From Ixodes scapularis (Eukaryota > Arthropoda > Arachnida > Ixodida > Ixodidae), in contig NW_024609857.1 of the NCBI RefSeq assembly GCF_016920785.2, forward strand, positions 128,147,094 to 128,211,093: a DNA stretch of 64,000 nucleotides. The letters are read 5' to 3'. This document shows positions 20,216-31,495 of the stretch, in pieces. The notes below the pieces were generated by a model that was given only the letters and a program-made list of their open reading frames with translations, had not been told where the DNA came from and did no database searches. Position 1 is the stretch's first letter, and each line of letters opens with the position of its first letter. Both the position numbers and the translations under genes were made by a program.

Positions 20216-22772
20216 ATTGTATGTCGAGAGCTACAATTACTCGAGAACTGCCGCTTAATATTGCAAAGGGGTGAAAAAGCCCCTCACCAGTCATCCCTAG
20301 TAGCGGGGAGGCGTTGCACAATAAAGATCCGTAAGCGATTTTTGACTTGGCGCCTTAGTTTTAGTTTAAAAAAGAACAAAAAGCGAAACAGATTTAAGTT
20401 TGATGCGCCGCTCAAATACGCACCGTTTTCCGGTTTGCGGCCGAAAAACCGACTCAAGGGGGGCACCCACGGAGACATCCGGTTTCGTGTCGCTGGCTAT
20501 GGGAATTAGGGAGGGAGCGCTTTTCTTCGCTTCGGGTAGATGACGCCATAAAACTTTGCGTAAAAAAAATCAAGACTATCAGGCTTTTGACGCGTCTCTT
20601 CACGTTTTCACGACAACATTTGAAAATATTAGCCTCAAATCGAGCAGACACTTACTGAGCTTGCTAACTCTACACTTTCAACCAGTTCACATCATGCGCG
20701 TAGTTTTCTCGGCCGGCACAAGCGGCTGCAGGATGGAAAATAGTCGCCTTTCCTATTCGCGATTTCTCCGCACACTCGCGACATTTAGAAAACTCAAAAC
20801 GTGCTTTCTTTTTTCCTTTTTTTGTTTTTTTTGTTTTTACTAATCGAAAGTTAAGCGAAAGTGACACGCACCAGATTCTTTGAACATTAAAATCATTCCA
20901 CGGCACCTTTGAAGAGGTCACGAAACGTTATCGGGTTGGAACGTTCCTGACCTTGCCGGTTCGTACTGGTCCCAGCCTAGCACAAGTATGCTCGCACAGA
21001 CCGCCACTGATTCAGAAACTTCTTTGTCGTGGGGAAATTGTGAAATTGCGAAGATAAAAGGGCACTACATCTTTCAGTCTTGCCTTTGCAAAGCTGGATG
21101 ACGTGATTGTGGAATCGAAACCACTTGACTGACGACATTCGAGCGCTGCTCATGCATGGATTGGGCACGAGAACTGCGTGAGCACTCGACTTCAGCTCGT
21201 AACAATGAATGCCTCGGCGGACACTCGGGTAGTGGCTCGTGTCCAACCACTGCGGTGATGAGAATGGCCGAACTTAACAATGCCTCGAGCTCAGCACGCT
21301 TTCTCTACTTTGTCAACCCCAGCAAGTGGGCATGATTAACGTTGAAGGTATAGGATATAGGCACCATGCCACCTGACCGCTTGTTCTGGCTCCGAGTTGA
21401 GGGGATAAACGATGCTCGTATTTCTCGAATTTTATTGGCGACTGCCATTGCCTAGGAAAAACTACTAAGGCAAGTTTATTCAGTTATTAAGCTTAGGGAG
21501 CGATTCTAAGTAGTATTAAGCAAAAGTAGAAGAATCTAACAATTTTTCTACTTCGAAGAGAAACATCTCTTCAAAGTGACCTTAGATGGCCACTTCGAAG
21601 AAAGTAACTCTCGATAATTCACCGGTTCTTTTCGTGCAAATAAGATATCGAACTTGGCCAATGGGAAGGCAATATGACAAAAAAATAATTTAAGACATAT
21701 TTAAAAAAATGTATATATTTGTATTTTTTTAAGGCGGGTTGATATTATGGTAAACTTTTCCCTTCTAATGAACTTTCAGGTTCGATATAAGATATATAGA
21801 AATTTAAATTAGCATTTGATAAGCGGTTGCTGTAATGGATCATGGGATGCAAAGTTCCAAATATGTCGCGAGAATATGGAAGGTACAATGTTGTTTTTTT
21901 CTCGGCTTTATTACGTGCGAATAAAATAATTCAGTTTGCACAGACAAAATTGACTAGGTGCCGTATATGAAAAGCAGAAGTAATATTTACGTGTTTATGC
22001 AAACCAAAAAATAAAATAATATATAACACGTACTATCGCGATACATCGAAAGACGAATAAAAGTGTGCATTTCTTTTGATCAATGCTGCTCAACCTGGAC
22101 ACGAGCCAGTGAAGCGTGTGCATGCACAAGACAAGGGGTACTAGGGTTTTTCTTTTACTCTAAAACGCCTCGAACACAAAGGTGTTCAAGGCTTCGCGCG
22201 GAGCGAGATGTCCCATGACGCTCTCGGCTTCTAGCAAGGCTGCGGTGAATCCTTAGGTGAAAAGGAGTATAGCCTGGGGTCTTTAGGTGCACCACGCCGT
22301 AGTGGTTATACGATCGCACGCCGATGCTGGTTCTCCGTACAGCATGGTGCCAGTCAGCAGTCATGTTGCACTGACCAGCAAGATACTGCTGCATGTTGAC
22401 CCTCTGGATGGCTGCCAAACATTATGCTGCCCAAATGATTCACATAACTCTTCCTCCCAGTTCAGCTCATGCTGCGTATAAGACCAATGCGCTGTTTCCA
22501 TACAAGCCCTCACGAGCTGTGGGGAAATGCACAGTTTCTGCACGAGATGTGGGTACTGCACGTGCGCAGGAAGCGCGTCAAGTGGACCGTTTGTGTGTGC
22601 ACAATACCGATAGCAGCACCACCGCAGGGGCGGGACGTCAGCACCGCGTGTTGGTCTATACGTGCCTCGTAATTCAGTCACCGATTAACAGTTCGTTGAT
22701 TTCTAAATTCGAGGAACAATCTGCGTCCCTACGACCGTGTAGCGTGCATAACTCTCGGGACATTCCTGAGTT
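20216..22772. other. Unassigned region between satellite blocks
   Basis: Several open stretches exist on both strands (for example 20,556-20,843 plus; 21,280-20,977 minus; 22,681-22,361 minus), but none has a motif I recognise. 21,420-22,080 is AT-rich. No TIR or TSD could be defined. Confidence 0.4.
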
Positions 22773-23085
22773 AGTCAAGCATACCGCACGAATAAATGGC
22801 GTTGGCCACCAGCCGATTGAAATGGAAAATGCACAACGCCGTGACACAGCCAGCCATTCAGGATCCCGAAACTTTTCATCCCCGAGGCCACTGTATCCTC
22901 TTCTCTTATCTCCCTTTTTTTTTTGTTGCTTTGTTATTAGTTGCGGGATCCGACCCCGCTGCAGTGCAGTGACCGTCACGCCCCTCTTTGCCATTCGAAA
23001 GTCGTCATTCATCGTAGTTTTGCTTTTCTTTCTTTCCTGCTTTTCTTCAAAGTCCTTCCTCCCCTTTCCCGGTGATCGGGCAGGG
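22773..23085 (+). repeat. Leader module of the GAGTC satellite, copy 2
   Basis: Same module as 19,636-19,945, beginning AGTCAAGCATAC. A third, shorter piece (GCCACTGTATCCTCTTCTCT to GATCTGACCCCGCTGCAGTG) recurs at 23,645-23,733 between satellite blocks C and D. Confidence 0.85.
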
Positions 23086-23970
23086 AGTCAAGAGGTTCAA
23101 CGAGTCAAAAGGTACAGTAATGGATCGTTTGACTCGTTGGATCTTTTGACTCGCCAAACACGAGTCAAGAGATCCAATGTGGGTCAAGAGGTCCATCGAG
23201 TCAAGAGATCCATCGAGTCAAAAGATCCACGGCGAGTCAAGAGGTCCAACGAGTCAAAAGGTCCAACGAGTCAGAAGGTCCAATAATGGATATTTTGACG
23301 CGTTGGATCTTTTGACTCGTTGGACCTCTTGACTCGGAATCTTCGCCCCCCCCCCCCTTTTTCCCCGTTATCGGACAGGAAGTCAAGAGGTCCAACGAGT
23401 CAAAAGGTCCAATAATGTATCTTTTGACTCGTTGGATCTTTTGACTCGCCCGACACGAGTCAAAAGTTCCAATGTGGGTCAAGAGGTCCAACATATCAAG
23501 AGGTCCAACGAGTCAAAAGATCCACGGCGAGTCAAGAGGTCCAACGAGTCAAAAGGTCCAACGAGTCAGAAGGTCCAATAACGGATCTTATGACGCGTTG
23601 GATCTTTTGACTCGTTGGACCTCTTGACTCGGAATCGTCCCCGATGCCACTGTATCCTCTTCTCTTCTCTCATCTCCCTCTTTTTTTTTTTTTTGCTTTG
23701 TTATTAGACGCGGGATCTGACCCCGCTGCAGTGGGCAGGGAGTCAAGAGGTTCAACGAGTCAAAAGGTCCAATAATGGATCTTTTGACTCGTTGGATCTT
23801 TTGACTCGCCCGACACGAGTCAAAAGATCCAATGTGGGTCAAGAGGTCCAACGAGTCAAAAGATCCACGGCGAGTCAAGAGGTCCAACGAGTCAGAAGGT
23901 TCAATAATGGATTATTTTGACGTGTTGGATCTTTTGACTCGTTGGGCCTTGTGACTCGGAATCGTCTGTA
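23086..23970. repeat. 17-bp GAGTC satellite, blocks B, C and D
   Basis: Three higher-order blocks of about 230-260 bp (23,086-23,335; 23,375-23,635; 23,738-23,965). Each has the same plan: forward 17-mers, ATAATG(G)AT, reverse copies (CTTTTGACTCGTTGGATC), a CGCCCGACAC/CGCCAAACAC spacer, forward copies with ATGTGGGTC, and a final reverse pair. A poly-C run lies at 23,346-23,358. The shared plan shows amplification as blocks and not as single 17-mers. Confidence 0.9.
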
Positions 23971-25204
23971 ACCCCCCGGTTGGCCAAAAACAATTCGGTA
24001 GTCATTCAGTATTTGTCTTCCTCTTCTAACAAAAAAGTATAACTGATTTATTGGGGGGGGGGGGGGGACTCAGTTTATGTCTCAACTGATACAGTGATTG
24101 GAAGGATTTATGCACTACCAAATAAATTCCTACGTGGAGTTGCAAACCTTTCCAAACTTTTTGGAGATTTTCTGCGAGTTCGCAAACAAAAAAATATGTG
24201 TGCAGCAACCTATCAGTGGTTTTTCAAGTTGACAAGCACCAGCGAGCTTTGCATCTCTTGGTGTAAGCCTTACACGTATAACAATACAATATTGTGAATA
24301 TGTTTGAGCTTCGCTTGTTGGCCGCATAAAAAGCGAGGCCCCCCTTTAACGCCTGCGTACACTTCATCCTTAAATAGGAAACCTTTCTTGCAGTTTCCTT
24401 CACGCCCTGTGGATTATTGAAGATGCCTCTAGCACGGGAGGCACCTATAAGCACTCGCACAGAACTCTAGTTTCGGTTTCGCCTCATGGGTTCTTTGTTC
24501 ATGCGATGTCGAACCAAAGGACTTCTCAAAAATGCAAGATTTGATACAGCAATTTGTAACAGATTTCAAGCTTCTCTTTTTTGTACTGGAAACGTTGTCA
24601 AAGATCTGTGCGAGAAAAAAGAAATGACCTGTAGAATGGGAAATCATAATGAGCCATCGCCAGACGACCGCATATTAGTAATCGAGGCGAATGCTGAAAG
24701 TGGCGTTACACCCAGCTTTCGGAATACGCGGTATGTTGCATTGGCAGTACCACGCCCTCTATTTGAATTTTTTAAACCACTTTTAGAATGTGTAGTTTAA
24801 TCAACGGAGCAAATGGCATTTTCTATAGGAGAATAAAACGTACTAACATGAAGTAAGCATTAAAGAGCATAATTTCAAACTATCCATACTTGAACTTTAT
24901 ATATATATACACACACACACACGCACACACACAGATACAGGGTGTGTTTTAACTTTTATAGATTTGTTAAAAAAAGCAGTGAAAGCTACGCTTATGCGGT
25001 TTGGACAGGTGAGTTATACAGACAGGGGCATTGGCGTACCAACTTGCTTTTGAGTGGGAGCCAAATCAGACGACCCCCCCCCCCCCCCCCCCCCCCCCAG
25101 GGCCAGTGGACGGTGCCCTTGGTATCCCTTCGCACCGCCGGCCAGTCTTTGCCCTGCCCAATTATGAGAGTGTCACATAATCATACTTCTATGCCATCCC
25201 GCCC
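23971..25204. other. Unassigned region with simple repeats
   Basis: Poly-G at 24,052-24,067, TA/CA dinucleotides at 24,898-24,934 and a poly-C run at 25,075-25,098. An open plus-strand stretch at 24,486-24,800 has no motif I recognise. Nothing else supported. Confidence 0.45.
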
Positions 25205-25890
25205 TCTTAACAGCGTTCCTTTGTAAATATTTGGGCGTCCACATTACTTGTGATACGACCCGAAAAAAACGCGTTGACTATGTTAGCAATAACGCTAATC
25301 GCATGCTGGATTACCTAAAAAGAAATCGTTATGTTGCACAGTAAGTCTCAAAATAAATATTTTATAAATCTCTCGTTCGCTTTAAGTAAAATATGCTTCA
25401 TCAGTCTTGGACCCAAGTCACTCTTATTTAATCGGTGCTCTCGAGGCAGTCAGTACAAAAACCGATCAGTTCGTTTTCTTCTCGGTAATTATCTTCGCAC
25501 CGCAAGCGTAGCATCAACGAAAGACAGTGTATCCCTGCCTAACCTAACTTTAGTAATATCATACTAACCTGTGCTTCATCAATCTGGGATGAGTTTTCAC
25601 TACACTTTCTTGTACTTCACCACGCATTGACCATCTGTTCTAAGTGGGCGTCCCAGATTGTAAAACTAACGCATTTGACCATTCATTCGTTCCTAAAACT
25701 TTTATGAAATGAAACCACCTTCTGGCTTCTAGTGTATCCTTTGGTGATTATCAATTGTTCACTGGCTTGGGCTTTCATGAGTTAAGTGTACATTTACTGT
25801 ATTGTTTTTGTTGTTATCTTTGTGTTTCCCACTCCCTTCTATAATGCCGATGGCAATGGGGTACGTAAATAAATAAATAAATAAATAAAC
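25205..25890 (+). pseudogene. CR1/Jockey-like LINE 3' end
   Basis: Translates, with frame changes, to KYLGVHITCDTTRKKRVDYV and NANRMLDYLKRNRYVA (25,228-25,345), then SVLDPSHSYLIGALEAVQ and NRSVRFLLGNYLRTASVAS (25,400-25,515). This is the block after the RT palm in CR1/Jockey-type LINEs. The 3' UTR ends in (AAAT)n at 25,866-25,889, the expected simple tail. RT catalytic motifs are absent, so this is a 5'-truncated, decayed insertion. Confidence 0.75.
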
Positions 25891-25916
25891 ACAATTTCGG
25901 AACAGATGTCTTTAAA

Positions 25917-26134
25917 ACCACGTTGGCTCGTCTGTATATACGAAACGCCGCAGGGAAGATTTACAGCTGCAGTGGATTCATTGTTTCCGGCATGTTATTT
26001 AGTATCTCCAAATTCAAGACATCTATTGAGAAAACGCGGAATAGGTGCTACGCGGAAAGCAACATTCAAGTTTTCCTGCAGTCCGCAAATATTATTAAAA
26101 CCTCAAAACTGTTAATAATAATAACAAATAAATA
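25917..26134 (+). pseudogene. Serine-protease-like exon fragment, copy 1
   Basis: The open frame reads TTLARLYIRNAAGKIYSCSG followed by FIVSGML. The pattern W/L-x-A-x-LY...YSCSG-x-(L/I)(I/V)S resembles the start of a trypsin-type catalytic domain, just before the His region. After that the sequence diverges (SISKFKTSIEKTRNRCYAES) and no TAAHC motif follows; the frame ends at 26,134. It follows directly on a LINE tail. This is a resemblance over about 25 residues only; I cannot exclude chance. Confidence 0.3.
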
Positions 26135-26389
26135 AAACGGACCAGCACACAGAACGCCTAAAAGGGTGTGAGTGCTTTTCCGTTTTTTTAATTATTATTG
26201 GAATTTTCATTTTGGAGTTAAGTGACCAGCGTGCCTCCCCATTTGCACCTTCATCTTCAAAGGGTGATGGCACGTGGTGAATTACTTGCAAGTCGAAAAG
26301 GCATTATAAAAAATTAAAAAAAAAATATTTTTGCGTTTTTTTTTGTTTAACTGGTGTGATAGTGTGAGCTTCCCAAGCATTGATTTCGC

Positions 26390-26565
26390 TGAACATGGTT
26401 AAAAATCGCGCACAAAGAGACGAGGCCGAACAAGGAAGAAACACATAACACAGACAGGCGCGCCTGTCTTTGTTCTGTGTTTCTTCCTCGTTTGGCCTCG
26501 TCTCTTTGTGCGCGATTTTTAACCATGTGCAACGTTCACCAACTCGCCCAGCTTACTACTCTTCT
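26390..26565 (+). mobile_element. Palindrome-plus-tail insertion, 13-bp TSD
   Basis: Exact target duplication GCATTGATTTCGC at 26,377-26,389 and 26,566-26,578. The insert is a near-perfect palindrome (26,393-26,528; ACATGGTTAAAAATCGCGCA... inverted) followed by a 37-nt tail containing CAACGTTCACCAACTCGCCC. Same family as 30,721-30,866 and 46,984-47,146 but with different arm sequence. No poly-A tail and no coding. Confidence 0.85.
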
Positions 26566-26833
26566 GCATTGATTTCGCACCATCACACTTTTTTAAACCC
26601 GTTGCGGACAAGCTGTTACAACGTTTGACTTCCAGGTTTCACTGTTACTAGAGGGCCTCTAAGAGCAACTGTGAAAATTCACTTAGTTCATGAAAAACAA
26701 AATATTGTGAGTTGATTTGGATTACTAGCTTCAATACGTCTATCAATTTGTTGGTCTAATCTTGGCGTGAATCAGTGACTATAAAACCTTTGCCGGAGTG
26801 AGGCTTTTAAAAGATAGACACGGTTTCGCGCAG

Positions 26834-26911
26834 ACCACGTTGGCTCGTCTGTATATACGAAACGCCGCAGGGAAGATTTACAGCTGCAGTGGAACTCTAA
26901 TATTCTTCTAA
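26834..26911 (+). pseudogene. Serine-protease-like exon fragment, copy 2
   Basis: The same 60 bp as 25,917-25,976, base for base, here preceded by TTTCGCGCAG, a plausible splice acceptor, and followed by ACTCTAATA, giving YSCSGTLI, a better match to the protease consensus, before a stop at about 26,909. The flanks differ from copy 1 on both sides. Confidence 0.35.
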
Positions 26912-29004
26912 ACGTAACTTGTTTTTGTCTTTCGGATTCATTTCAGCGTTTTTGCCGTGGATAATTCATGCCTTTATAAAACGAGGGAACTCAAGAGTTT
27001 CAGTTGAAGCTTCTGTGTTAGGTACGCACCCTCGCATCGACCTTTCAAATTTAGAAACCAAGGTATACTTACTTAGGCGGGTGTAACTAAGTCTAGATGG
27101 CTCTCACATTTACCTGTATCCTACTTATTGCATCTTTTCGTATTTAGTTTAAACAAAAATAGGCCGCACGCATTGGTCGCCTCGTGTGCAGATTTTCCAC
27201 ACGTAACGTTTTGCATGCATACCCGCGCCACCTCTAAAATGTCGATGACCCGATGTCATTAACCGAGGAATGCCATATCTGCCATTACGTCTGATGCTTT
27301 AACAGCTGCGGCAACTGGGAGTGGCTGAACTACACAAACTGGATCGCATGTGCCAGGCTCTAATTTCGGTAGAGCATCCTGTCTAATTCATTTTTGTGCA
27401 AGCTGTCACTAACAAAAGTTTGGTCAGAGCAAACGTACAAATCTGATTTTTTATGTGTGTAAATGAATAATTTATTTAATGCTTGAAGTGGAACTCGGAT
27501 CAAAATTTTCAACCAAAGAACAGTATACGCATTATCATATTGTAGGAATAATAATTAAAGTGCGTCAGGAAACTGTATGAAGATGGAAATTCATTTAGAA
27601 CACAAATTATGTTTTATCTAACATCAAACCAAACGTCACGCAAGTCAACGTGATCGACTTTTCAAACTGCGACCGAACTACTACTGCTCAAGCAAAACGT
27701 ATCTAAAGGCTTGCTTATATTTGCTGTTTAGCTTCATGCTGTGGAATAATCGTTCTCATTGGCATCTTGTTCAATTTACCAGCCTACTACTGCGTACGAC
27801 AAGACGATGAGAAATCAGTAAAGCATCGTGATACTTTTCAGGGTCCACTGTCTCAGATATTAGTAAATAAATATTTCCCGATAAATAGAAAATTTCTCAA
27901 GGTTTTTCGAGTTATTAACTTTAGTCAAATACCTATTTCTGGTTAAATAACACATATTTCGCACTATGCAATTACATAAGTGTTTCGTGTGACTGGCAAC
28001 ATGACTGAAGTTCACACTTCTTTCTGTCCTCTTTTCACATTGCAGTCCGCCCATAGCTTCAATGGTATCGTATCTAATGCATGTAATCATGAAAATATAG
28101 AACATACACTTTTTTGGTCCTTGAAAGCAATAAATCTAACCAGCCTATTAAATAATAGTTGGTTCCAAACAGGAATACGCTAGCATCATGTGGTTGTCGC
28201 ATCGAGCCTTCGAACTTAACAAGCTTGGTTTCGTTCAAAAAGAAGCATCATATTACATCAACTATGATTTTCCTTGAAGTTCGAGCTTTACAGCTATATA
28301 AGCAATCTGGCCTTGAGACTGCTAACCCATAGAACAAAAATTTCCTGTATTGTTTTCATCCATTGTATCGACAATTAGTCTTGTACCGTAACAAGTTATG
28401 GGCAACATGATGATGCGCGCGCAGCAGACGAAAGCAGAGACCTTCATTAGGCTAAAGTGCGAGGTTCTGCCGACATTTAGAGCGACATTAAACGAGCTTT
28501 TCTGACCACTTGCACGAGTACATCGGCGGTTTCCGCATGAACTGCAAACGAGAGCGAGAGCGACCAACGATTCTGCGTCAGAACTTGTCAAACCTAAAAC
28601 ATAGACGTTTGATATGATTCCACAGGCTTATCGGGAGGACGTTGTGAGTTATGCGAGACATTTTAAGTGGAACTCGCGCTTCATGAGTGGCAGAACATCA
28701 CTGAAAGACAAGGACAAGTAGGACGGCCGTACCCTACCTCTGTTCTTTTTCAAGTGCTGTTCTTCCATTCTTGAAGCACGACCGTCACTCAAAACACAGC
28801 GCACGCTGCTTCTTCTTCATAAAGCTGCGAAATGATTTGCAAAAACTCTGTTCCAGATTTGCCAAGTTTGACGCAGGATTAATGCTTGCTCTTCGCTCTG
28901 ATTTGCAGCCCATGCTGAAACTACTGATGTGCTCGTGCACATGGTCGCTATAGTTCGTGTAGCGCAGCTTCAAATGTTCACAGAACGACGCACTTCGGCC
29001 TACT
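26912..29004. other. Unassigned AT-rich region
   Basis: No gene, TIR or tandem repeat that I can support. Open stretches (28,591-28,322 minus; 29,009-28,785 minus) have no recognisable motifs. Confidence 0.45.
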
Positions 29005-29830
29005 AACACATGAAGGTTCCTGCCGTCGACGGCTGCGCGCTCATCACTGTGCTGCCTTTTTCTTTGTGCTACAAAATTAGATTCGGAACGTTTTGATCGT
29101 GCCTCGTATTTTTAAAAGACTTCCTTTTGCGTTAACAAGTCTAAATCATCCCCTAAATTTTCGGCCCTTTTATTTTTCCGCAAACGATAAGTTTTAGATT
29201 GAACTCCTTTGAGTTGCCTTTTCAGACAATAATTTATTACCAGAGGATATCGTCCATGAAACTGGTCCGTTCCGAATTTTTCTACACATACCAATTATTT
29301 TAGAGCGCAGCTCTCAGGCGCCCGTTTCCGGGTTGAGAGGCGTCAGTGTCGGCGCCGCCATCGCCGTCGGCGTAACCGCCCCGCTAAATTTAGCGGGAAA
29401 TTGAATTGGTGTTAGGTCACGTGACGTCAATTTCCACGCTAATTGGTGTTAGGTCACGTGACTCCGTTTCCCCCGTCACCCGCGAACAACTTCAGAGGGA
29501 GGAGGAGAGGAAGAGGAAAATAGGAGGAGAGGAGGATCGGGAGGAAAGGAAGGGGAGGTAGAAAGAAGGAGGGGAGAAGGACAAGGGGCACACCTTCCCT
29601 TCCGTATCCTCCCATCCTCCTCCTCAAGAGCTGTGCTCTAGTTTCGCGTTACAGAGGTTTGTTAACGTCTTAATCTTTTCTCGAAATTTGTTTAGTATTT
29701 GCTTCTTAGTGTTTTGCCTTAAAGATTTTTTGGCTCATTAATGTTTTTTTTTAAATATTTTCCTCCTCATTAATATGGGGGAAGGAATGCGCTTAACCGA
29801 ATCAAAATGAGACAGAAGCATACAACATAA
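29005..29830. repeat. Tandem duplication copy 1, interrupted by a TIR element
   Basis: Parallels 29,838-30,230: AGGTTCCTGCCGTCGACGG vs CGGTTCCTGCCTTCGAAGG, CTGCCTTTTTCTTTGTGCTA vs TCGCCTTTTTCTTTACGCTA, then GATATCGTCCATGAAACTGG vs GATATCGTTCACGAAATGAA, and TTCCTCCTCATTAATATGGG vs TTCCTCCGGATTAAATATAG. Copy 1 is longer because it holds the 340-bp element at 29,301-29,640. Confidence 0.8.
29301..29640. mobile_element. TIR element, 340 bp
   Basis: Ends TAGAGCGCAGCTCT (29,301-29,314) and AGAGCTGTGCTCTA (29,627-29,640) are inverse with one mismatch. TAGAG would fit a hAT terminus, but I see no matching 8-bp flanks. Inside are two copies of AATTGGTGTTAGGTCACGTG (29,403-29,422; 29,440-29,459) and a purine-rich GGAGGAGAGG stretch. 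Its absence from the second duplication copy shows it is an insertion. Confidence 0.7.
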
Positions 29831-29837
29831 TAACGTT

Positions 29838-30260
29838 TGACGGTTCCTGCCTTCGAAGGCCGCGCGCCCATCACCGTGTCGCCTTTTTCTTTACGCTAGA
29901 AAACTAGTCCCGGATCTTTTTGATAGCACTTTGTATGTTGAAAGGTCTCATTTTACATTTATAGGCCATTATCATTCCATATAGTTTTGGTCTTTCTTTT
30001 TTCCGAAAACACAGTTTAAGTTCGATTCATTCCAGTTGCAATTTCCGACAATAACTTATTTCCCGTAGATATCGTTCACGAAATGAACCGTTCCAAATTT
30101 CGCTATATATTTTTTTTTTGTTTATGCAGTATTTGTTTCAGTGTTCTGTTTTACTTCTTTATTATTTAGCTCAATAATGTTTTGCAGGTTTTCCTCCGGA
30201 TTAAATATAGGGGAAATAATTCGTTTAAAAATAAAGGGAAAAACATCATACTCAACAATC
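29838..30260. repeat. Tandem duplication copy 2 (empty site)
   Basis: Matches copy 1 but lacks the TIR element. Sequence divergence between copies is substantial (many point differences and small indels), so the duplication is old. Confidence 0.75.
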
Positions 30261-30662
30261 ATACCTGTTTATTGCCATATAAATATATACCTTTTATTCG
30301 AACTAAAAGCGGCGTAAATTCCAGAACTAGCAATACAACTGTGAAGTTAATTTCTACTTTATTACTTGCGGCTGTAAATTCGTTCTCTTCGAAACTACTT
30401 CGGGATAGTTTTTCATCTCCCAGCGCCTAACACAACGACATTCATGCACAACGTTTCAAGCTTCGTTTGTCGATTTTTCCTCGTGAATTTTTCGGTATAG
30501 AATCAACAAACACAACCCCTCCGTAGAGATGCTTGTGGACAGCGAGGCGATCTGAAATAAAATATAAAATCAAAACACACGATCAGGTGAACCGCCAGTC
30601 GCGTGCGCTCAGTTTTCTGTAATTTGCCTTTCCTTTAACCTATGCTTTGCTTCACCTTGAAG

Positions 30663-31265
30663 TACAGGGTGTCACAAAAGAAAATTTACGCGGTCTTTTT
30701 TACCGCAAAAATAAACTAGGCACATGGTTGAAAAAACCCCGAGACTACGGGTAAACGACACAACACTAAAAAGTCTTTTTAGTGTTGTGTCGTTTACCCG
30801 TAGTCTCGGGGTTTTTTCAACCATGTGCAATGTACACCAGCTCGTTTGCGCCCTTACTTTTTGTTCATAAACTAGGCATCGCCGAATGCTCATTCTCCGC
30901 CCAAAGGTAGAGCTAGAGGTCACAACCAGATGACAAAGTTTCAGCCCCATCCGATAAGTTAATCAAAAGTTATTAGTGATTTTCTGAAAATCTCAATGGG
31001 AAAATGGAGCCCATTTTCGCCCGTTTTCGGTTTCTGTTGCCATAGAGCCCCATGTGTTTGAAAACTCCGTCGGCCGCCATTTTCCCATTAAAATTTTCAG
31101 AAAATCACTTATAACTTTTGATTAAGTTATCGGATCGGGCTGAAACTTTGGCATCTGGTTGTGACCTATAGCACTACCTTTGGGCGGAGAATGAGCGTTC
31201 GGCGATGCCTAGTTTATTTTTGCGGTAAAAAAGACTGTGTAAATTTTCTTTTGTGACACCCTGTA
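30663..31265. mobile_element. Long-TIR MITE with TACAGGGTGTCAC ends
   Basis: Ends TACAGGGTGTCACAAAAG (30,663) and CTTTTGTGACACCCTGTA (to 31,265). The inverted repeat extends about 187 bp each side (through ATAAACTAGGCATCGCCGAA, CATTCTCCGCCCAAAGGTAG and GATTTTCTGAAAAT), ending near 31,007 and 31,079 and leaving a 70-bp loop. The first TA of each end may be the target duplication, as in mariner-type elements. The left arm is split by the insertion at 30,721-30,866. No coding capacity. Confidence 0.9.
30721..30866 (+). mobile_element. Palindrome-plus-tail insertion, 10-bp TSD, inside the MITE
   Basis: Target duplication ATAAACTAGG at 30,711-30,720 and 30,867-30,876, confirmed by the intact opposite MITE arm (ATGCCTAGTTTATTTTTGCG at 31,205-31,224), which shows the uninterrupted site. 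The insert is a palindrome (30,721-30,828; CACATGGTTGAAAAAACCCC... inverted) and a tail GCAATGTACACCAGCTCG... to 30,866. Confidence 0.9.
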
Positions 31266-31309
31266 TTACTCACGTATTTGTGTTCTTTCGACAGCTTTGC
31301 GAGGGCTTG

Positions 31310-31495
31310 TAACCGCCGACGACGAGAGAACAACGCAGTGGCGCCATCTATTGGGTAGATTTTGCCGTTTTTGCGAGACGAAACCTACGCGACTTATTTG
31401 AAGCAGACGGTGAAAGACTGTCGCGTAAAATATGGGCAGATCCTGAATGTTCCAGGATTACCCGACAGATGGCGCCAGTGACTTCTCTCGTCGTA
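31310..31495. repeat. Short inverted-repeat element
   Basis: GACGAGAGAACAACGCAGTG and GGCGCCATCTATTGGGTA on the left are inverted on the right as TTACCCGACAGATGGCGCC and CTTCTCTCGTCGT. About 40-bp arms, 100-bp loop. No target duplication found. Confidence 0.65.

Noticed and set aside
19946..23970. Ser-Gln-Lys / Val-Lys-Arg repeat proteins from the GAGTC satellite
   Set aside because: The same repeat is open on both strands because the 17-mer lacks stops; there is no start context, splice signal or non-repeat domain.
23086..23970. CRISPR-like array
   Set aside because: Repeats are contiguous 17-mers without unique spacers and in both orientations; the DNA is eukaryotic.
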